The notes: generated from the sequence alone by a model not told the origin. A stretch of DNA of 64,000 nt from JAXGZG01 sp050952065 (GCA_050952065.1 JBMNKF010000008.1:1-64000); one strand, 5' to 3'; counted from the first letter of the stretch, positions 7,746-16,941 are shown. Translations and numbers: made by a program.

Positions 7746-9032
7746 GTGAACAGGCGCTGCCGGTTAGTCTCGGAGGGTCCACTGGTGCAGGGAAGGCAGG
7801 TTGTGTTCAAGACATACTGTTACGTTGTCGCAGGGCTCGGTTCTTACATCCTGGCGACAAATATTCCCGATCTTAGCCGGGGCCTTTCGAACGCTGTCTT
7901 CCTAGCCTCGTTAGTCGTTCTCGGTGAACTATCGCCGGTTCCGGTCCCCAGAGGCAAGGGGAGTGTATCGGTTACTGCGCCGCTGCTTTTTACCATCGTC
8001 GTGCTTCATGGTCCGGCTTACGCGGCTTGGATAGCGAGCATAGCCACTCTCCGGAAGAAGGACCTTCTTGGCCAAGTCCCTTTGCACATCGTTTTGTTCA
8101 ATAGAGGCATGCTTGTTCTTTCGATTCAGTCGTTTTCCTTTGCATACCTGGGATTAGGCGGCAGGCTTGGAGCCTTCGGCGGTTACCGGGACCTCATGGC
8201 GTTAGTAGCGGGCGCCGCGCTGTTCAACCTTGTGAACTCCATAATAGTATCCATAGGGTTCGCTTTCATGCTCAACACGTCAGTATTGAGCGTTTGGCTT
8301 CAGAATATCTTTCCGAGTCTTCCCAGCATTCTTGCGCTGATTCCTATTGGTGTTCTCATGACAGTGGTGTGTGTCCAGGGGGATGCCTGGTACCTTCTTC
8401 TATTCTGGATACCGCTATTGGTCGCCAAGTACTCTCTTGAGAAGTACAATGACTTACGCGAAGCCTACAGCGACATGGCAGGTGCCCTGAGTAACGCCAT
8501 CGATGTTAGAGACTCCTATACCAGAGGCCACTCGGAAAGAGTGGCTGAGTATGCCGCCATGCTTGCCAAAGAACTCAAAATGACAGACGATAGGATTGAT
8601 CTTATCAAGTATGTGGGGCTTCTTCACGATGTGGGAAAGGTGGGAATCAGGGACGCAATAATAAAGAAACCGGGTGCTTTCACCTATGAAGAATACGAGG
8701 AAATGAAAGAGCATGCGGCCATGGGCGCCGATATGCTGATAGGCATGAAGTTCCTTGGCAAAGGCCAGCAATGGGTTCGACACCATCATGAACGATGGGA
8801 CGGCAAAGGCTTTCCCGATGGCCTGAGGGGGGAAGACATACCTCTCGAAGCGCGTATGTTGGCCTTGGCAGATTCTTTCGACGCAATGACCACCGACAGG
8901 CCCTACAAAAACAGGATGTCTTTCGAAGATGCCAAGAAAGAGATCCTGAGGTGTAGCGGGACCCAGTTCGACCCAGACCTGGTGCCAGTGATGGTCAAAG
9001 TCATCGACAATATGATCGCGAACCGGAAGTGA
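7746..9032 (+). CDS. Membrane HD-GYP domain protein (probable c-di-GMP phosphodiesterase)
   Basis: The N-terminal 235 residues hold about six hydrophobic helices. A C-terminal HD-GYP domain follows, with GHSERVAEYA, LLHDVGKVGI, HHHERWDGKGFPDGL, ALADSFDAMTTDRPYK and FDPDLV. HD-GYP enzymes hydrolyse c-di-GMP using a di- or tri-metal site whose His and Asp ligands are all visible here. I prefer GTG 7746, five bases after the small upstream ORF; an in-frame ATG at 7698 would add 16 residues overlapping that ORF. The membrane module resembles that of the GGDEF wreck at 2137-3329. Five bases separate it from the DUF5317 gene. Confidence 0.85.
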   Translation: MNRRCRLVSEGPLVQGRQVVFKTYCYVVAGLGSYILATNIPDLSRGLSNAVFLASLVVLGELSPVPVPRGKGSVSVTAPLLFTIVVLHGPAYAAWIASIATLRKKDLLGQVPLHIVLFNRGMLVLSIQSFSFAYLGLGGRLGAFGGYRDLMALVAGAALFNLVNSIIVSIGFAFMLNTSVLSVWLQNIFPSLPSILALIPIGVLMTVVCVQGDAWYLLLFWIPLLVAKYSLEKYNDLREAYSDMAGALSNAIDVRDSYTRGHSERVAEYAAMLAKELKMTDDRIDLIKYVGLLHDVGKVGIRDAIIKKPGAFTYEEYEEMKEHAAMGADMLIGMKFLGKGQQWVRHHHERWDGKGFPDGLRGEDIPLEARMLALADSFDAMTTDRPYKNRMSFEDAKKEILRCSGTQFDPDLVPVMVKVIDNMIANRK

Positions 9033-9036
9033 CGGC

Positions 9037-9609
9037 ATGTTCGCCTTTGTCGCCGTATTGGCCATAGCGGTTGGTGCTTGTCTCGGTGGGAAGATCGCTC
9101 GTTTGGGTGATGTTGAGATTCCGCGGTTTCGGTTCTTGCTGGCGTCGCTTGTGTGTGGCGCAGTCTTGGCTCTTCCGGTTTTTCAGTCTGCCCCTGCAGA
9201 TCTTAACCTGCCTTTTCTGATCACTCTGCTATCCTATGGGTTTCTGTTCTATTCTCTGTTCCCCAGCCTTCACTTACCGGGATTGAAGTGCGTGGGGGTA
9301 GGCGCTCTGATGAACTTCCTTGTGGAGACGGCAAATCGCGGAAGGATGCCCGTTAGTTTGGCGGGTTTTCCCGAGGACGTGGTCTCAGCCGAACTTCAGA
9401 AGCTTGCCCACAGTCTTACTCATCAACCTATTGGCCCCCATACTCGACTTGTGTTCTTGGCCGATCTGTACAGGTTCCGCCTGCCCGGGTTGAGGTCATC
9501 CATGTTCAGCTTGGGTGATGCTGTTCTTGGCATCGGCATCGCATGGTTCATCATCAGCGTCATGGTACGCGGTTTCCCCCAATCCTCGGTTGATGGTAGT
9601 ATTGACTGA
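9037..9609 (+). CDS. DUF5317 membrane protein
   Basis: A 190-residue protein with about five hydrophobic helices, including one at the N-terminus, one near residues 60-80 and a C-terminal one (LGDAVLGIGIAWFIISVMV). Two conserved-looking segments mark the DUF5317 family: NRGRMPVS and HTRLVFLADLYRFRLPG followed by SLGDAVLGIGI. No function is established for the family. The gene begins four bases after the HD-GYP gene and ends 17 bases before secA, so all three are probably one transcript. It should sit in the cytoplasmic membrane. Confidence 0.72.
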   Translation: MFAFVAVLAIAVGACLGGKIARLGDVEIPRFRFLLASLVCGAVLALPVFQSAPADLNLPFLITLLSYGFLFYSLFPSLHLPGLKCVGVGALMNFLVETANRGRMPVSLAGFPEDVVSAELQKLAHSLTHQPIGPHTRLVFLADLYRFRLPGLRSSMFSLGDAVLGIGIAWFIISVMVRGFPQSSVDGSID

Positions 9610-9626
9610 GGTTAGGGGGGATCCTC

Positions 9627-12359
9627 GTGTCATTGTTCAGAAATCTCTTTAACCCCAACGCCAGAGAACTAGCAAAAATCAAGCCACTGGTAGAGGCTGT
9701 CTCATCTTGGGAAAGTACCATGGAGAGACACAACGATGAAGACTTGGCGGCCAAGACAAGCGAGTTCAAGCAGCGAATCGCCAACGGTGAGAGCATGGAT
9801 GAGCTGCTTCCCGAGGCGTTTGCCGCGGTTCGCGAGGTAGCGAGAAGGGTCTTAGAAATGCGGCCCTTTGACGTTCAAATAATGGGAGCAGTCGTTCTTC
9901 ACCAGGGGCGCATAGCCGAGATGCAGACAGGTGAAGGCAAGACTTTGGTGGCGACTTTGCCGTCATATTTGAATGCCATAGGCGGCAGGACTGTGCACGT
10001 GATAACCGTCAACGACTATTTGGCTAAGAGGGACCGCGAGTGGATGGGCCAGATCCATCGGTTCTTGGGCTTAGAAGTGGGCCTCGTGGTTCCTGAGATG
10101 GATACGGCCGCTAAGAGGCGTTCTTACTCGTGTCCAATAATATACGGTACCAACTCAGAATTCGGATTCGATTACCTGAGAGATAACATGGCGTGGCGTA
10201 AAGAAGATCTTGTGCAGACGGCGCTCGACTACGCTATCATCGACGAGGTTGACTCCATCCTCATTGACGAGGCCAGGACGCCCTTGATCATTTCTGGTCC
10301 CAGCGAGGGTTCCACCGACGTCTACAGGAAATTCAGGGATCTTGCCATGTTTTTAAGGAAAGACAGAGACTATACCGTCGATGAAAAAGCACGCATAGTG
10401 GTCATGACGGATGAAGGGGACAGGCGAGCCGAGGAATGGTTGGGTGTTGGCAGGCTCGATTCGGAAGAGAATCTTCAGCTTCACGCCTACATTAGGCAGG
10501 CACTTCGGGCTAAGGAACTCATGCGGCGGGATATCGATTATGTCGTCAAGGATGGCGAGATACTCATCGTTGACGAGTTTACCGGTCGCATACTCCCCGG
10601 GCGCCGGTATTCTGACGGGTTGCACCAGGCGATTGAGGCCAAGGAGGGCGTAACCGTCAGGGAGGAAACCGATACTCTGGCTACTATCACCGTGCAAAAC
10701 TACTTCAGGATGTATAAGAAACTCGCCGGCATGACAGGTACGGCCCTTACCGAGGAGGCCGAGTTTCGGGAGATTTACGGTCTTGACGTGGTTTCGATTC
10801 CCACCAACAAGCCCCTTATCAGAGATACCATGACCGATTCCATATGGAAGACAGAGAGAGCCAAGTATAGGGCTGTAATTGAGGAGATCGCTGAGTGCCA
10901 TCAGCGGGGCCGCCCGGTTCTCGTGGGGACAAGATCCATAGAGAAGTCCGAGTTGGTTTCGGCCCTTCTGGACCAGCGAGGCATCCCTCACGAGGTGCTT
11001 AACGCCAAACATCACGAGCGGGAAGCGGAGATCGTGGCTCAGGCCGGGCGCAAAGGCAGTGTTACTATAGCCACCAATATGGCGGGACGAGGCACCGACA
11101 TACTCCTGGGCGGTAACCCGTCGTTCTTGGCCCGAAGAGCTCTTCGTCGAGAAGGATACTCCCCTGAAGTCGTGACTTTGGCGTCAGAAAAGGTGTTGCC
11201 TGAGGACTTAGCGAGGAGGATACTTGCGGGCGACGTAGATGAAGCGCTGCAACAAGTAATAGACGCTCGGGAGCGGTATCAAGAACTGTACGCCGAATTC
11301 AAGACAGTCACCGATGAGGAGCACGACGAGGTAGTGAGACTCGGCGGTCTTCACGTCTTGGGAACCGAACGACATGAAGCAAGGCGAATAGACAACCAGC
11401 TACGCGGGCGTGCCGGAAGGCAGGGTGACCCGGGTTCTTCACGGTTCTACCTTTCCCTCGAGGACGAGCTAATGCGCCTTTTCGGAGGCGATGCGCTGAC
11501 TTCATTGATGGACCGCATTGGTTTTTCTGAAGACGAGCCTATCGAGCATCCTCTAGTATCCAAATCGGTTGAGGCGGCTCAGAAAAGGATCGAAGCCCAC
11601 AACTTTGCTATCAGGAAGGACGTGCTGGAATACGACAACGTCCTGAACAAGCAAAGAGAAGTCATCTACGGTGAAAGACGGGAGACTCTATTCAGAGAAG
11701 GCCTTACCGGCGTCGTCTGGGATATGGTGTTACGAGTCCTAGAGAGGGCCTTGGATCTGTATTGGCCGGTCAACGCCAAAAAGGAAGAGATTGACTTGGC
11801 CTCGTTGGCGGCGTACCTTAGAGACCTTTTTCCCGGCCTATCGGGAACTCTGGTAGGGGATGGCCAGGACAGGGAAACGTTGTTGGTGGTGTTGGAAGAT
11901 GCGTTCAGGAAGGCGTTTGACCAGAAAGTCGAGCTTATGGGCGAGCATGCTACGGATTTCTTGAGGATAATCCTCTTGAGAGTTGTGGACCGCCACTGGG
12001 TGGAACATCTGGGGGCCATGACCGATCTGCGAGAGGGTATCGGGCTTCAGGCATATGGCCAACGGAACCCTCTGGTCGAATACACCAAACAAGGCTATGA
12101 GATGTTTACGGCTAGAGTTCAGAATATCGAAGAAGACACGGTTCGTCACGTTTATCGGATTGCTGTGAGACAAGAGGGCCAAGGCGATCGAATGGCCCCG
12201 GCCAGAGTCCGGCGAAGTATACCTGTGGCGACATCTAGGCCAACATCTGCAGGCGCGCAGCGCACCGCTCCTGCCAAGACTCCTAAGGTAGGCAGGAACG
12301 CACCTTGCCCTTGCGGAAGCGGGAAGAAGTACAAGAATTGCTGCGGCAAACTTGCTTAG
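9627..12359 (+). CDS. secA: Preprotein translocase ATPase SecA
   Basis: SecA is the ATPase motor that pushes unfolded preproteins through SecYEG. The 910-residue protein has the Walker A region MQTGEGKTLVATLP, GTNSEFGFDYLRDNM, the DEAD-like DEVDSILIDEARTPLIISG, QNYFRMYKKLAGMTGTA, NMAGRGTDILLGGNP, RIDNQLRGRAGRQGDPGSS and the scaffold/wing region. It ends in the zinc-binding CPCGSGKKYKNCC that contacts SecB or ribosomes. The start is GTG 9627 within GGGGGATCCTCGTGTC. Length and motifs are complete. prfB follows 43 bases downstream, a common Firmicute pair. Confidence 0.97.
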   Translation: MSLFRNLFNPNARELAKIKPLVEAVSSWESTMERHNDEDLAAKTSEFKQRIANGESMDELLPEAFAAVREVARRVLEMRPFDVQIMGAVVLHQGRIAEMQTGEGKTLVATLPSYLNAIGGRTVHVITVNDYLAKRDREWMGQIHRFLGLEVGLVVPEMDTAAKRRSYSCPIIYGTNSEFGFDYLRDNMAWRKEDLVQTALDYAIIDEVDSILIDEARTPLIISGPSEGSTDVYRKFRDLAMFLRKDRDYTVDEKARIVVMTDEGDRRAEEWLGVGRLDSEENLQLHAYIRQALRAKELMRRDIDYVVKDGEILIVDEFTGRILPGRRYSDGLHQAIEAKEGVTVREETDTLATITVQNYFRMYKKLAGMTGTALTEEAEFREIYGLDVVSIPTNKPLIRDTMTDSIWKTERAKYRAVIEEIAECHQRGRPVLVGTRSIEKSELVSALLDQRGIPHEVLNAKHHEREAEIVAQAGRKGSVTIATNMAGRGTDILLGGNPSFLARRALRREGYSPEVVTLASEKVLPEDLARRILAGDVDEALQQVIDARERYQELYAEFKTVTDEEHDEVVRLGGLHVLGTERHEARRIDNQLRGRAGRQGDPGSSRFYLSLEDELMRLFGGDALTSLMDRIGFSEDEPIEHPLVSKSVEAAQKRIEAHNFAIRKDVLEYDNVLNKQREVIYGERRETLFREGLTGVVWDMVLRVLERALDLYWPVNAKKEEIDLASLAAYLRDLFPGLSGTLVGDGQDRETLLVVLEDAFRKAFDQKVELMGEHATDFLRIILLRVVDRHWVEHLGAMTDLREGIGLQAYGQRNPLVEYTKQGYEMFTARVQNIEEDTVRHVYRIAVRQEGQGDRMAPARVRRSIPVATSRPTSAGAQRTAPAKTPKVGRNAPCPCGSGKKYKNCCGKLA

Positions 12360-12402
12360 CGGCAGACTGACGTGGGCTAACAGGATTTTGGGAGGTAAAC
12401 CT

Positions 12403-13513
12403 ATGTACCAAGAGGTAATCAGGGATCTGCGGTCGTCAGAAGAGAGACTGAACAACATCGGGAGGTCTCTTTGACTTAGAAAGACTCAGGAAAGAACTCA
12501 AGACCGCCCGAAAGGAGATGGAGAATCCATCGGTATGGGAAGACCAGAGGCGCGCTCAGGAATTGAGTAAGAGGATTTCTCGGATTGAGTCAAGACTCAA
12601 TACTTGGGAAGGCCTTCGGAGAGAGATCTGCGAGAACCTGGAAATCGCCGCTTTGGCCGTAGACGAAGGAGACATCTCGCTCGTCTCTGACTTGGAAGAT
12701 GCAGCTGCGAGAATTGACAAGAAAGTCACCGAGTTGGAGTTGACCACGTTTCTTTCGGGTGCCTATGACGCTCGGGATGCCATCGTTTCGCTCCACGCGG
12801 GCGCGGGAGGCACCGAGGCTATGGACTGGGTGGAAATGCTCTATCGCATGTACGTGAGATGGGCCGAACGCCGCGGGTTCAAGACTGAGATCCTTGATAT
12901 GCTTCCGGGAGAGGAAGCGGGGCTGAAGAGCGTCACCTTCGCGGTAAAAGGCGAGTATTCGTATGGTTTCCTAAGAAGCGAAAAAGGAGTCCACAGGCTA
13001 GTCAGGATTTCGCCTTTCGATTCCAACGCCAGAAGGCATACGTCATTTGCGTCAGTGGACGTCTTGCCGGAAATGGACGAAGACGACGATATCACTATCA
13101 ATCCTGAGGATGTCAAGATAGACACTTTTAGGTCGTCGGGAGCGGGAGGTCAAAACGTCCAGAAGGTTGACTCAGCTGTCCGGCTCACTCACATTCCAAC
13201 GGGCATAGTGGTTTCGTGTCAGAATGAGAGATCTCAGTATAACAACAAGGTTGTGGCAATGAGATTGCTTCACGCTAAACTCCTGGCTTTGCGCGAGGAG
13301 GAAAGGCGCAAAGAGATAGACACCTTGAGAGGTCCTCAGAAAGAAATAGCCTGGGGAAGCCAGATTAGGTCCTACGTGTTTCAGCCTTACACTATGGTCA
13401 AAGACCACAGAACCGGTACTGAGACGGGAAGCGTAGAGCGGGTCATGGATGGAGATATTGACGAATTCATCTACGCTAAACTGCAGAAGGATGCACAGGG
13501 TGTGGCACAATAA
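12403..13513 (+). CDS. prfB: Peptide chain release factor 2, programmed +1 frameshift
   Basis: RF2 ends translation at UGA and UAA. Translation starts at ATG 12403 behind GGGAGGT and reads 23 codons to CTT (12469-12471), where an in-frame TGA (12472-12474) followed by C stands. A +1 shift skips T12472 and continues GAC TTA GAA in the frame that ends at 13513, giving 369 residues. The slippery CTT-TGA-C and the upstream GGGAGG (12460-12465) form the classical autoregulatory site. The product carries the RF2 codon-recognition tripeptide SPF (in RISPFDSNARRH) and the catalytic GGQ (in SSGAGGQNVQKV). Coding segments are 12403-12471 and 12473-13513. Confidence 0.96.
12460..12475 (+). promoter_or_regulatory. 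RF2 programmed frameshift signal
   Basis: The sequence GGGAGGTCTCTTTGAC combines an internal Shine-Dalgarno (GGGAGG), a slippery CTT and a poorly terminating TGAC. When RF2 is scarce the ribosome pauses at TGA and slips +1; when RF2 is plentiful the peptide stops at 23 residues. This is established for E. coli and many other bacteria. Confidence 0.93.
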
Positions 13514-13539
13514 GCATTCTTGAGGAGACAGAGGAAGAT

Positions 13540-13974
13540 ATGAGAAGTCATAGAGCGTTACTTGTGGGACTTTGCGCGCTGTGTCTCGGTTTGGTAGCCG
13601 GGTGGATGGGTAGGGGACTTGCTGCGCCTGAGGCTGTTCTCCCTGGAAGTGAACAGGATCCACTGGTCACAAAATCCTACGTTGACATGAGGTTGGCGGA
13701 ACTATCCGGGTCTTCTCTGGCTGTGGTTGAGGTGCCTGCAGGGAAAGCGCTGATCGGGTCTGCCGGCACGGAGTTGATCCTCAGGGCCGGCACTGCCAAG
13801 GCGATAGACTCGGATATGGGCGGCCTGTCTGACGTAACCGATGGGGCGGATCTGAGAGAAGGACATCCAATTCCTCGGAACCACCTGCTCATCATCCCCA
13901 GAGACGATGGACGAGGCATTCTTGCCGTCAACGCCATAATTGTCTTGGTTCGAGGCTCGTACGCAATTCGGTAG
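13540..13974 (+). CDS. Exported or membrane-anchored conserved hypothetical protein
   Basis: A 144-residue protein with an N-terminal hydrophobic helix (LLVGLCALCLGLVAG) that is either a signal anchor or a signal peptide, followed by a soluble part outside the cell. The segments SEQDPLVTKSYVDMRL and RNHLLIIPRDDGRGI resemble those of uncharacterised Firmicute exported proteins. The sequence GAGGAGAC lies about nine bases before ATG 13540. It follows prfB by 26 bases and ends four bases before the convergent csaB stop. No catalytic motif is visible and I assign no function. Confidence 0.62.
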   Translation: MRSHRALLVGLCALCLGLVAGWMGRGLAAPEAVLPGSEQDPLVTKSYVDMRLAELSGSSLAVVEVPAGKALIGSAGTELILRAGTAKAIDSDMGGLSDVTDGADLREGHPIPRNHLLIIPRDDGRGILAVNAIIVLVRGSYAIR

Positions 13975-13978
13975 GCTA

Positions 13979-15067
13979 TCAGCAGGTCGAATCCAACACC
14001 GAGAGCACTATGTCAACGTTTTCAGCGGCAAGCGATATGAAACGAGGGAGCGATTCCTTCAGGTTCCTTGCTAAGGATACCCGGTTTTTGGCCAAGGAGT
14101 AAACGGCCTTCTCGGCATCGTAGGCGGTCGAATTTGGGTTGGGCAGTACAGGGCAGCAGGTCATTCTGCAGAAAGCTCCTATTTTGGGGTCGATCTCTAC
14201 GCCCAGAAAAGGTACTCCAGCCCGGGCAGACAATATGAGCGTGTGCAGCCTCATTCCTACGCAAAACTTGCCCCGTTGGAGTACTCCTAGCGCTTCCGCA
14301 GGCGAGAGTCCAGAAACCCAAGGTACGGGTTCTTCGCCTAGTTCAGAGAGTTGTTGGTTGTAATACTGCACTAAGCCCAAATCCCTTTCCTGCATTACCA
14401 TAAGACATGGCTCCAGTCCCTGGGATCTTATGCCCAACGCTGACTTGACCAAGGAACGATAGAACTCTTCTGGTGCCTTTCCCGGCCTGAGAGCAAACCA
14501 CACGGGCGAACCGCTCACGCCCATGTTTCTGAGTATCTCATCTGTTCTGTCGTTTGGCACTGGGTCTAGCAGAAAAGCCGGATCGGCGGTTACTTTCACA
14601 GGACGCTTAAGCCCTATAGACCGTAGGGCATCCAGAGATTCCTCGTCTCTGACCGTGATCTCTCTTGCGCCAGACAGAGCCAATCTCGTCAGGTATTTGC
14701 CTATGGTAGATTTAAGAGGGCCTATTCCATTGGCGTACACAACCACCGGTGTTTTGAAAAGGTGGCAGAGGAACAGGATGGAAAGGTAGTAGGCCAAAGA
14801 TCTGAAAGATGTTGAATCCTGTAGTAGACTGCCTCCCCCAAACACCGTCACTTGAGTTTCGCGGATAGCGCCCAACACGCCAAAAAGCGACATCCTCGGA
14901 AGTGCCCTTATATTGTATGAGCGAGACGTGATTTCGGGTGATTGGGACAAAGCCGTTATCTCAATGTCAGGGTCTTTGGCGCGAAAGGCAGCTACTGTGG
15001 ATGCCAGTATGGCTTCGTCGCCTATGTTCCCGAACCCGTAATACCCGGAGATGAGGATTTTTCTCAT
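13979..15067 (-). CDS. csaB: Polysaccharide pyruvyl transferase CsaB
   Basis: CsaB adds a pyruvyl ketal to the secondary cell-wall polysaccharide, the group that SLH domains bind to anchor S-layer and other surface proteins. The N-terminus MRKILISGYYGFGNIGDEAI with the GNxGDE pattern is typical of the family, as are VFGGGSLLQDSTS and the region around GMRLHTLILSARAGVPFLGV. The protein is cytosolic or peripheral. ATG 15067 has AGAGGG eight bases upstream; a GTG six bases earlier would be too close to that site. It is divergent from the TagA-like gene. An SLH protein at 47033-49201 is a likely beneficiary of its product. Confidence 0.9.
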   Translation of the reverse strand: MRKILISGYYGFGNIGDEAILASTVAAFRAKDPDIEITALSQSPEITSRSYNIRALPRMSLFGVLGAIRETQVTVFGGGSLLQDSTSFRSLAYYLSILFLCHLFKTPVVVYANGIGPLKSTIGKYLTRLALSGAREITVRDEESLDALRSIGLKRPVKVTADPAFLLDPVPNDRTDEILRNMGVSGSPVWFALRPGKAPEEFYRSLVKSALGIRSQGLEPCLMVMQERDLGLVQYYNQQLSELGEEPVPWVSGLSPAEALGVLQRGKFCVGMRLHTLILSARAGVPFLGVEIDPKIGAFCRMTCCPVLPNPNSTAYDAEKAVYSLAKNRVSLARNLKESLPRFISLAAENVDIVLSVLDSTC

Positions 15068-15270
15068 GGCCACACCCTCTTTTCCGGTAAACGCGAGTGA
15101 AAACGGGGCTTCTTCCCACGGATCATAGCAGAAAAGGGTGCCTGTGTAAAAAACGCCCGGTCGGATCGCGGCGGGTTCACGTTGCTTAGCGTTTTTCCCA
15201 TGAATGCAGGAGTATGGGGAAATTGCGGCTTAGGTGGTCGTGTATGATGGTTTTACGTCGCACTCTCGTT

Positions 15271-15334
15271 TTTCATGCACAAATATGGCAAACTGTAACC
15301 GGACATGCATTTGTGAGCCCAACGAAGCATGAAA
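15271..15334 (+). promoter_or_regulatory. Nested inverted repeat upstream of the TagA-like gene
   Basis: TTTCATGC (15271-15278) pairs with GCATGAAA (15327-15334), and the adjoining ACAAAT (15279-15284) pairs with ATTTGT (15309-15314). This leaves a 12-nt bulge on one side and a 24-nt apical loop. The outer stem ends directly before the weak ribosome-binding site (GGTGA) of the gene at 15345. It could be an RNA structure controlling translation or a protein operator. It matches no riboswitch class I recognise. The rest of the 277-base gap to csaB shows no gene. Confidence 0.4.
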
Positions 15335-15344
15335 CGGTGATCGC

Positions 15345-16124
15345 GTGGCTTATGTAGACATTCTCGGCGTAGAGTTCTATCCGGTAACCCTCATGGGCGC
15401 TGTTGGGGCCGTGGAGTGGATGCTGTCGAGAAATGACGGTGTTACCCGGCTTGTGGTGACCGCCAACCCCATAATGATCATGAACGCACAAAGAGATCCC
15501 GAGTTCAGAGCGATCTTGAGGGGCGCAGACTTGATAGTGCCTGACGGAATCGGTCTCCTTTGGGCTGCCAGGCGCCTAGGGAAGCACCTTCCGGAGCGTG
15601 TTACCGGTGTAGATATGGTTGAAGCGCTACTAAGGAGAAAACCCCCATTGAAAGTGTTCCTCCTGGGAGGGCAGCCCGGCGTCTCCGATCGTGCCAAAGA
15701 TGCGATATCCGGGGAGTATACGGGAGTCGAAGTTGTGGGTACCCACCACGGGTACTATGAGCCTTCCCGGGAAAGCGCGATAGTCGATGCGATCAGGGCC
15801 TCCCAGGCAGATCTTCTCCTGGTTGGAATGGGCTCTCCCAAGCAAGAGAAGTTAATATGGAGGAATCGTCTGAGGCTCGGGGCCAGGGTAGCTATTGGCG
15901 TCGGCGGAGTTCTAGACATACTCTCAGGCAAGGTTTCAAGATCTCCGACAGCATTTCAACGGTTAGGCCTCGAGTGGTTGTATCGGTTAGCCAGAGAACC
16001 TCGCCGACTCAAGGCTGATATGGCTCTGGCTGCTTTTGTCATGAGGGTACAGGTTCAGGCTTTTCGTCAGAGGAACAAGGCACACAAGGGAGACGAACGG
16101 GATGACGGAGATAATACAGTCTAA
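15345..16124 (+). CDS. tagA: WecG/TagA/CpsF family glycosyltransferase (GT26)
   Basis: A 259-residue GT26 enzyme of the type that adds N-acetylmannosamine to undecaprenyl-PP-GlcNAc in wall teichoic acid or secondary wall polymer synthesis. It shows the family blocks TANPIMIMNAQRDPEFRAIL, DLIVPDGIGLLWAARR, ERVTGVDM, VFLLGGQPGV, LLLVGMGSPKQEKLIWRN and GVGGVLDILSGKVSRSPTAF, ending with an Arg-rich amphipathic tail typical of membrane-peripheral members. The start is GTG 15345 behind a weak GGTGA. The last 23 bases overlap the transketolase N-terminal gene, so the two are coupled. The exact sugar is inferred from the family. Confidence 0.88.
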   Translation: MAYVDILGVEFYPVTLMGAVGAVEWMLSRNDGVTRLVVTANPIMIMNAQRDPEFRAILRGADLIVPDGIGLLWAARRLGKHLPERVTGVDMVEALLRRKPPLKVFLLGGQPGVSDRAKDAISGEYTGVEVVGTHHGYYEPSRESAIVDAIRASQADLLLVGMGSPKQEKLIWRNRLRLGARVAIGVGGVLDILSGKVSRSPTAFQRLGLEWLYRLAREPRRLKADMALAAFVMRVQVQAFRQRNKAHKGDERDDGDNTV

Positions 16125-16911
16125 GTCCAGGGCCATCCGGCGCCATATTGTGTATATGGTAGGCGAGGCGGGTTCCGGACATCCGGGGGGTTCTTTGTCT
16201 TGCGCAGACATTTTGGCGGTACTGTATTTCGGAAACGTACTACGGGTCAATCCTAAGGACCCCCGGTGGCCGGACCGGGACAGACTGGTACTTTCCAAAG
16301 GGCACGCTGCCCCTGCTCTATATGCTACCTTGGCTGAAAAGGGTTTCTTTAGTGTTGACCTGCTGTCGACCCTCAGAAAGTTCGATTCGCCCCTCCAAGG
16401 GCATCCTGACTGCAGAAGAGTTCCCGGGGTGGAGGCCTCAACCGGGTCTTTGGGGCAAGGGTTGTCGCAAGCGGTAGGGATGGCTCTCGCTGCCAGACTG
16501 GATAAGAAGGACTACAAGGTTTGGGCAATATTAGGCGACGGTGAGTGCCAAGAGGGCCAGATCTGGGAAGCGGCAATGTCCGCGTCTCACTATAGATTGG
16601 GAAACCTGGTGGCCGTCATAGACCACAACCACCTTCAGGTAGATGGCCCAGTGAATGAAGTCATGTCCGTAGAACCCATCGGCGCAAAGTTTGAGGCTTT
16701 CGGTTGGCGCGTGGTATCCGTTGATGGGCATGACGTTCAAGCTTTGCTTACAGTCTTCTCGGAGATCCCGTTTGATGGACACAAACCAACCGCCGTAGTA
16801 GCGGAGACAGTGAAAGGCAAAGGCGTCTCTTTCATGGAGGGCGTAGCCGGATGGCACGGCAAGGCCCCAAAGGGCCAGGAACTGGAAAAGGCGCTTTCAG
16901 AACTGAAATAG
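16102..16911 (+). CDS. Transketolase, N-terminal (TPP-binding) subunit
   Basis: First half of a split transketolase, which moves two-carbon units between sugar phosphates in the pentose phosphate pathway. The 269 residues include GSGHPGGSLSCADILAVLY, LSKGHAAPALYA, the glycine-rich ASTGSLGQGLSQAVGMAL and the TPP-diphosphate site GDGECQEGQIWEAAM. It overlaps the TagA-like gene by 23 bases, and its partner subunit starts 30 bases after its stop. Split transketolases are common in clostridia and archaea. The enzyme might instead act on a related ketose donor, as the family is broad. Confidence 0.9.
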   Translation: MTEIIQSKSRAIRRHIVYMVGEAGSGHPGGSLSCADILAVLYFGNVLRVNPKDPRWPDRDRLVLSKGHAAPALYATLAEKGFFSVDLLSTLRKFDSPLQGHPDCRRVPGVEASTGSLGQGLSQAVGMALAARLDKKDYKVWAILGDGECQEGQIWEAAMSASHYRLGNLVAVIDHNHLQVDGPVNEVMSVEPIGAKFEAFGWRVVSVDGHDVQALLTVFSEIPFDGHKPTAVVAETVKGKGVSFMEGVAGWHGKAPKGQELEKALSELK

Positions 16912-16941
16912 CCAGAAACACATTCGCAGGGAGTGTCTTCA

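Noticed and set aside
10353..11015. Open frame of 220 codons opposite secA
   Set aside because: It lies fully inside secA on the opposite strand with no ribosome site; secA is certain.
12518..13513. prfB as a simple 331-residue gene starting at 12518
   Set aside because: A frame with a strong ribosome site starts at 12403 and joins through the RF2 frameshift signal, giving the normal length.
15149..15196. AAAAACGC...GCGTTTTT inverted repeat in the csaB-tagA gap as a terminator
   Set aside because: The loop is 32 bases, the stem is AT-rich, and it lies between divergent starts where no transcript should end.
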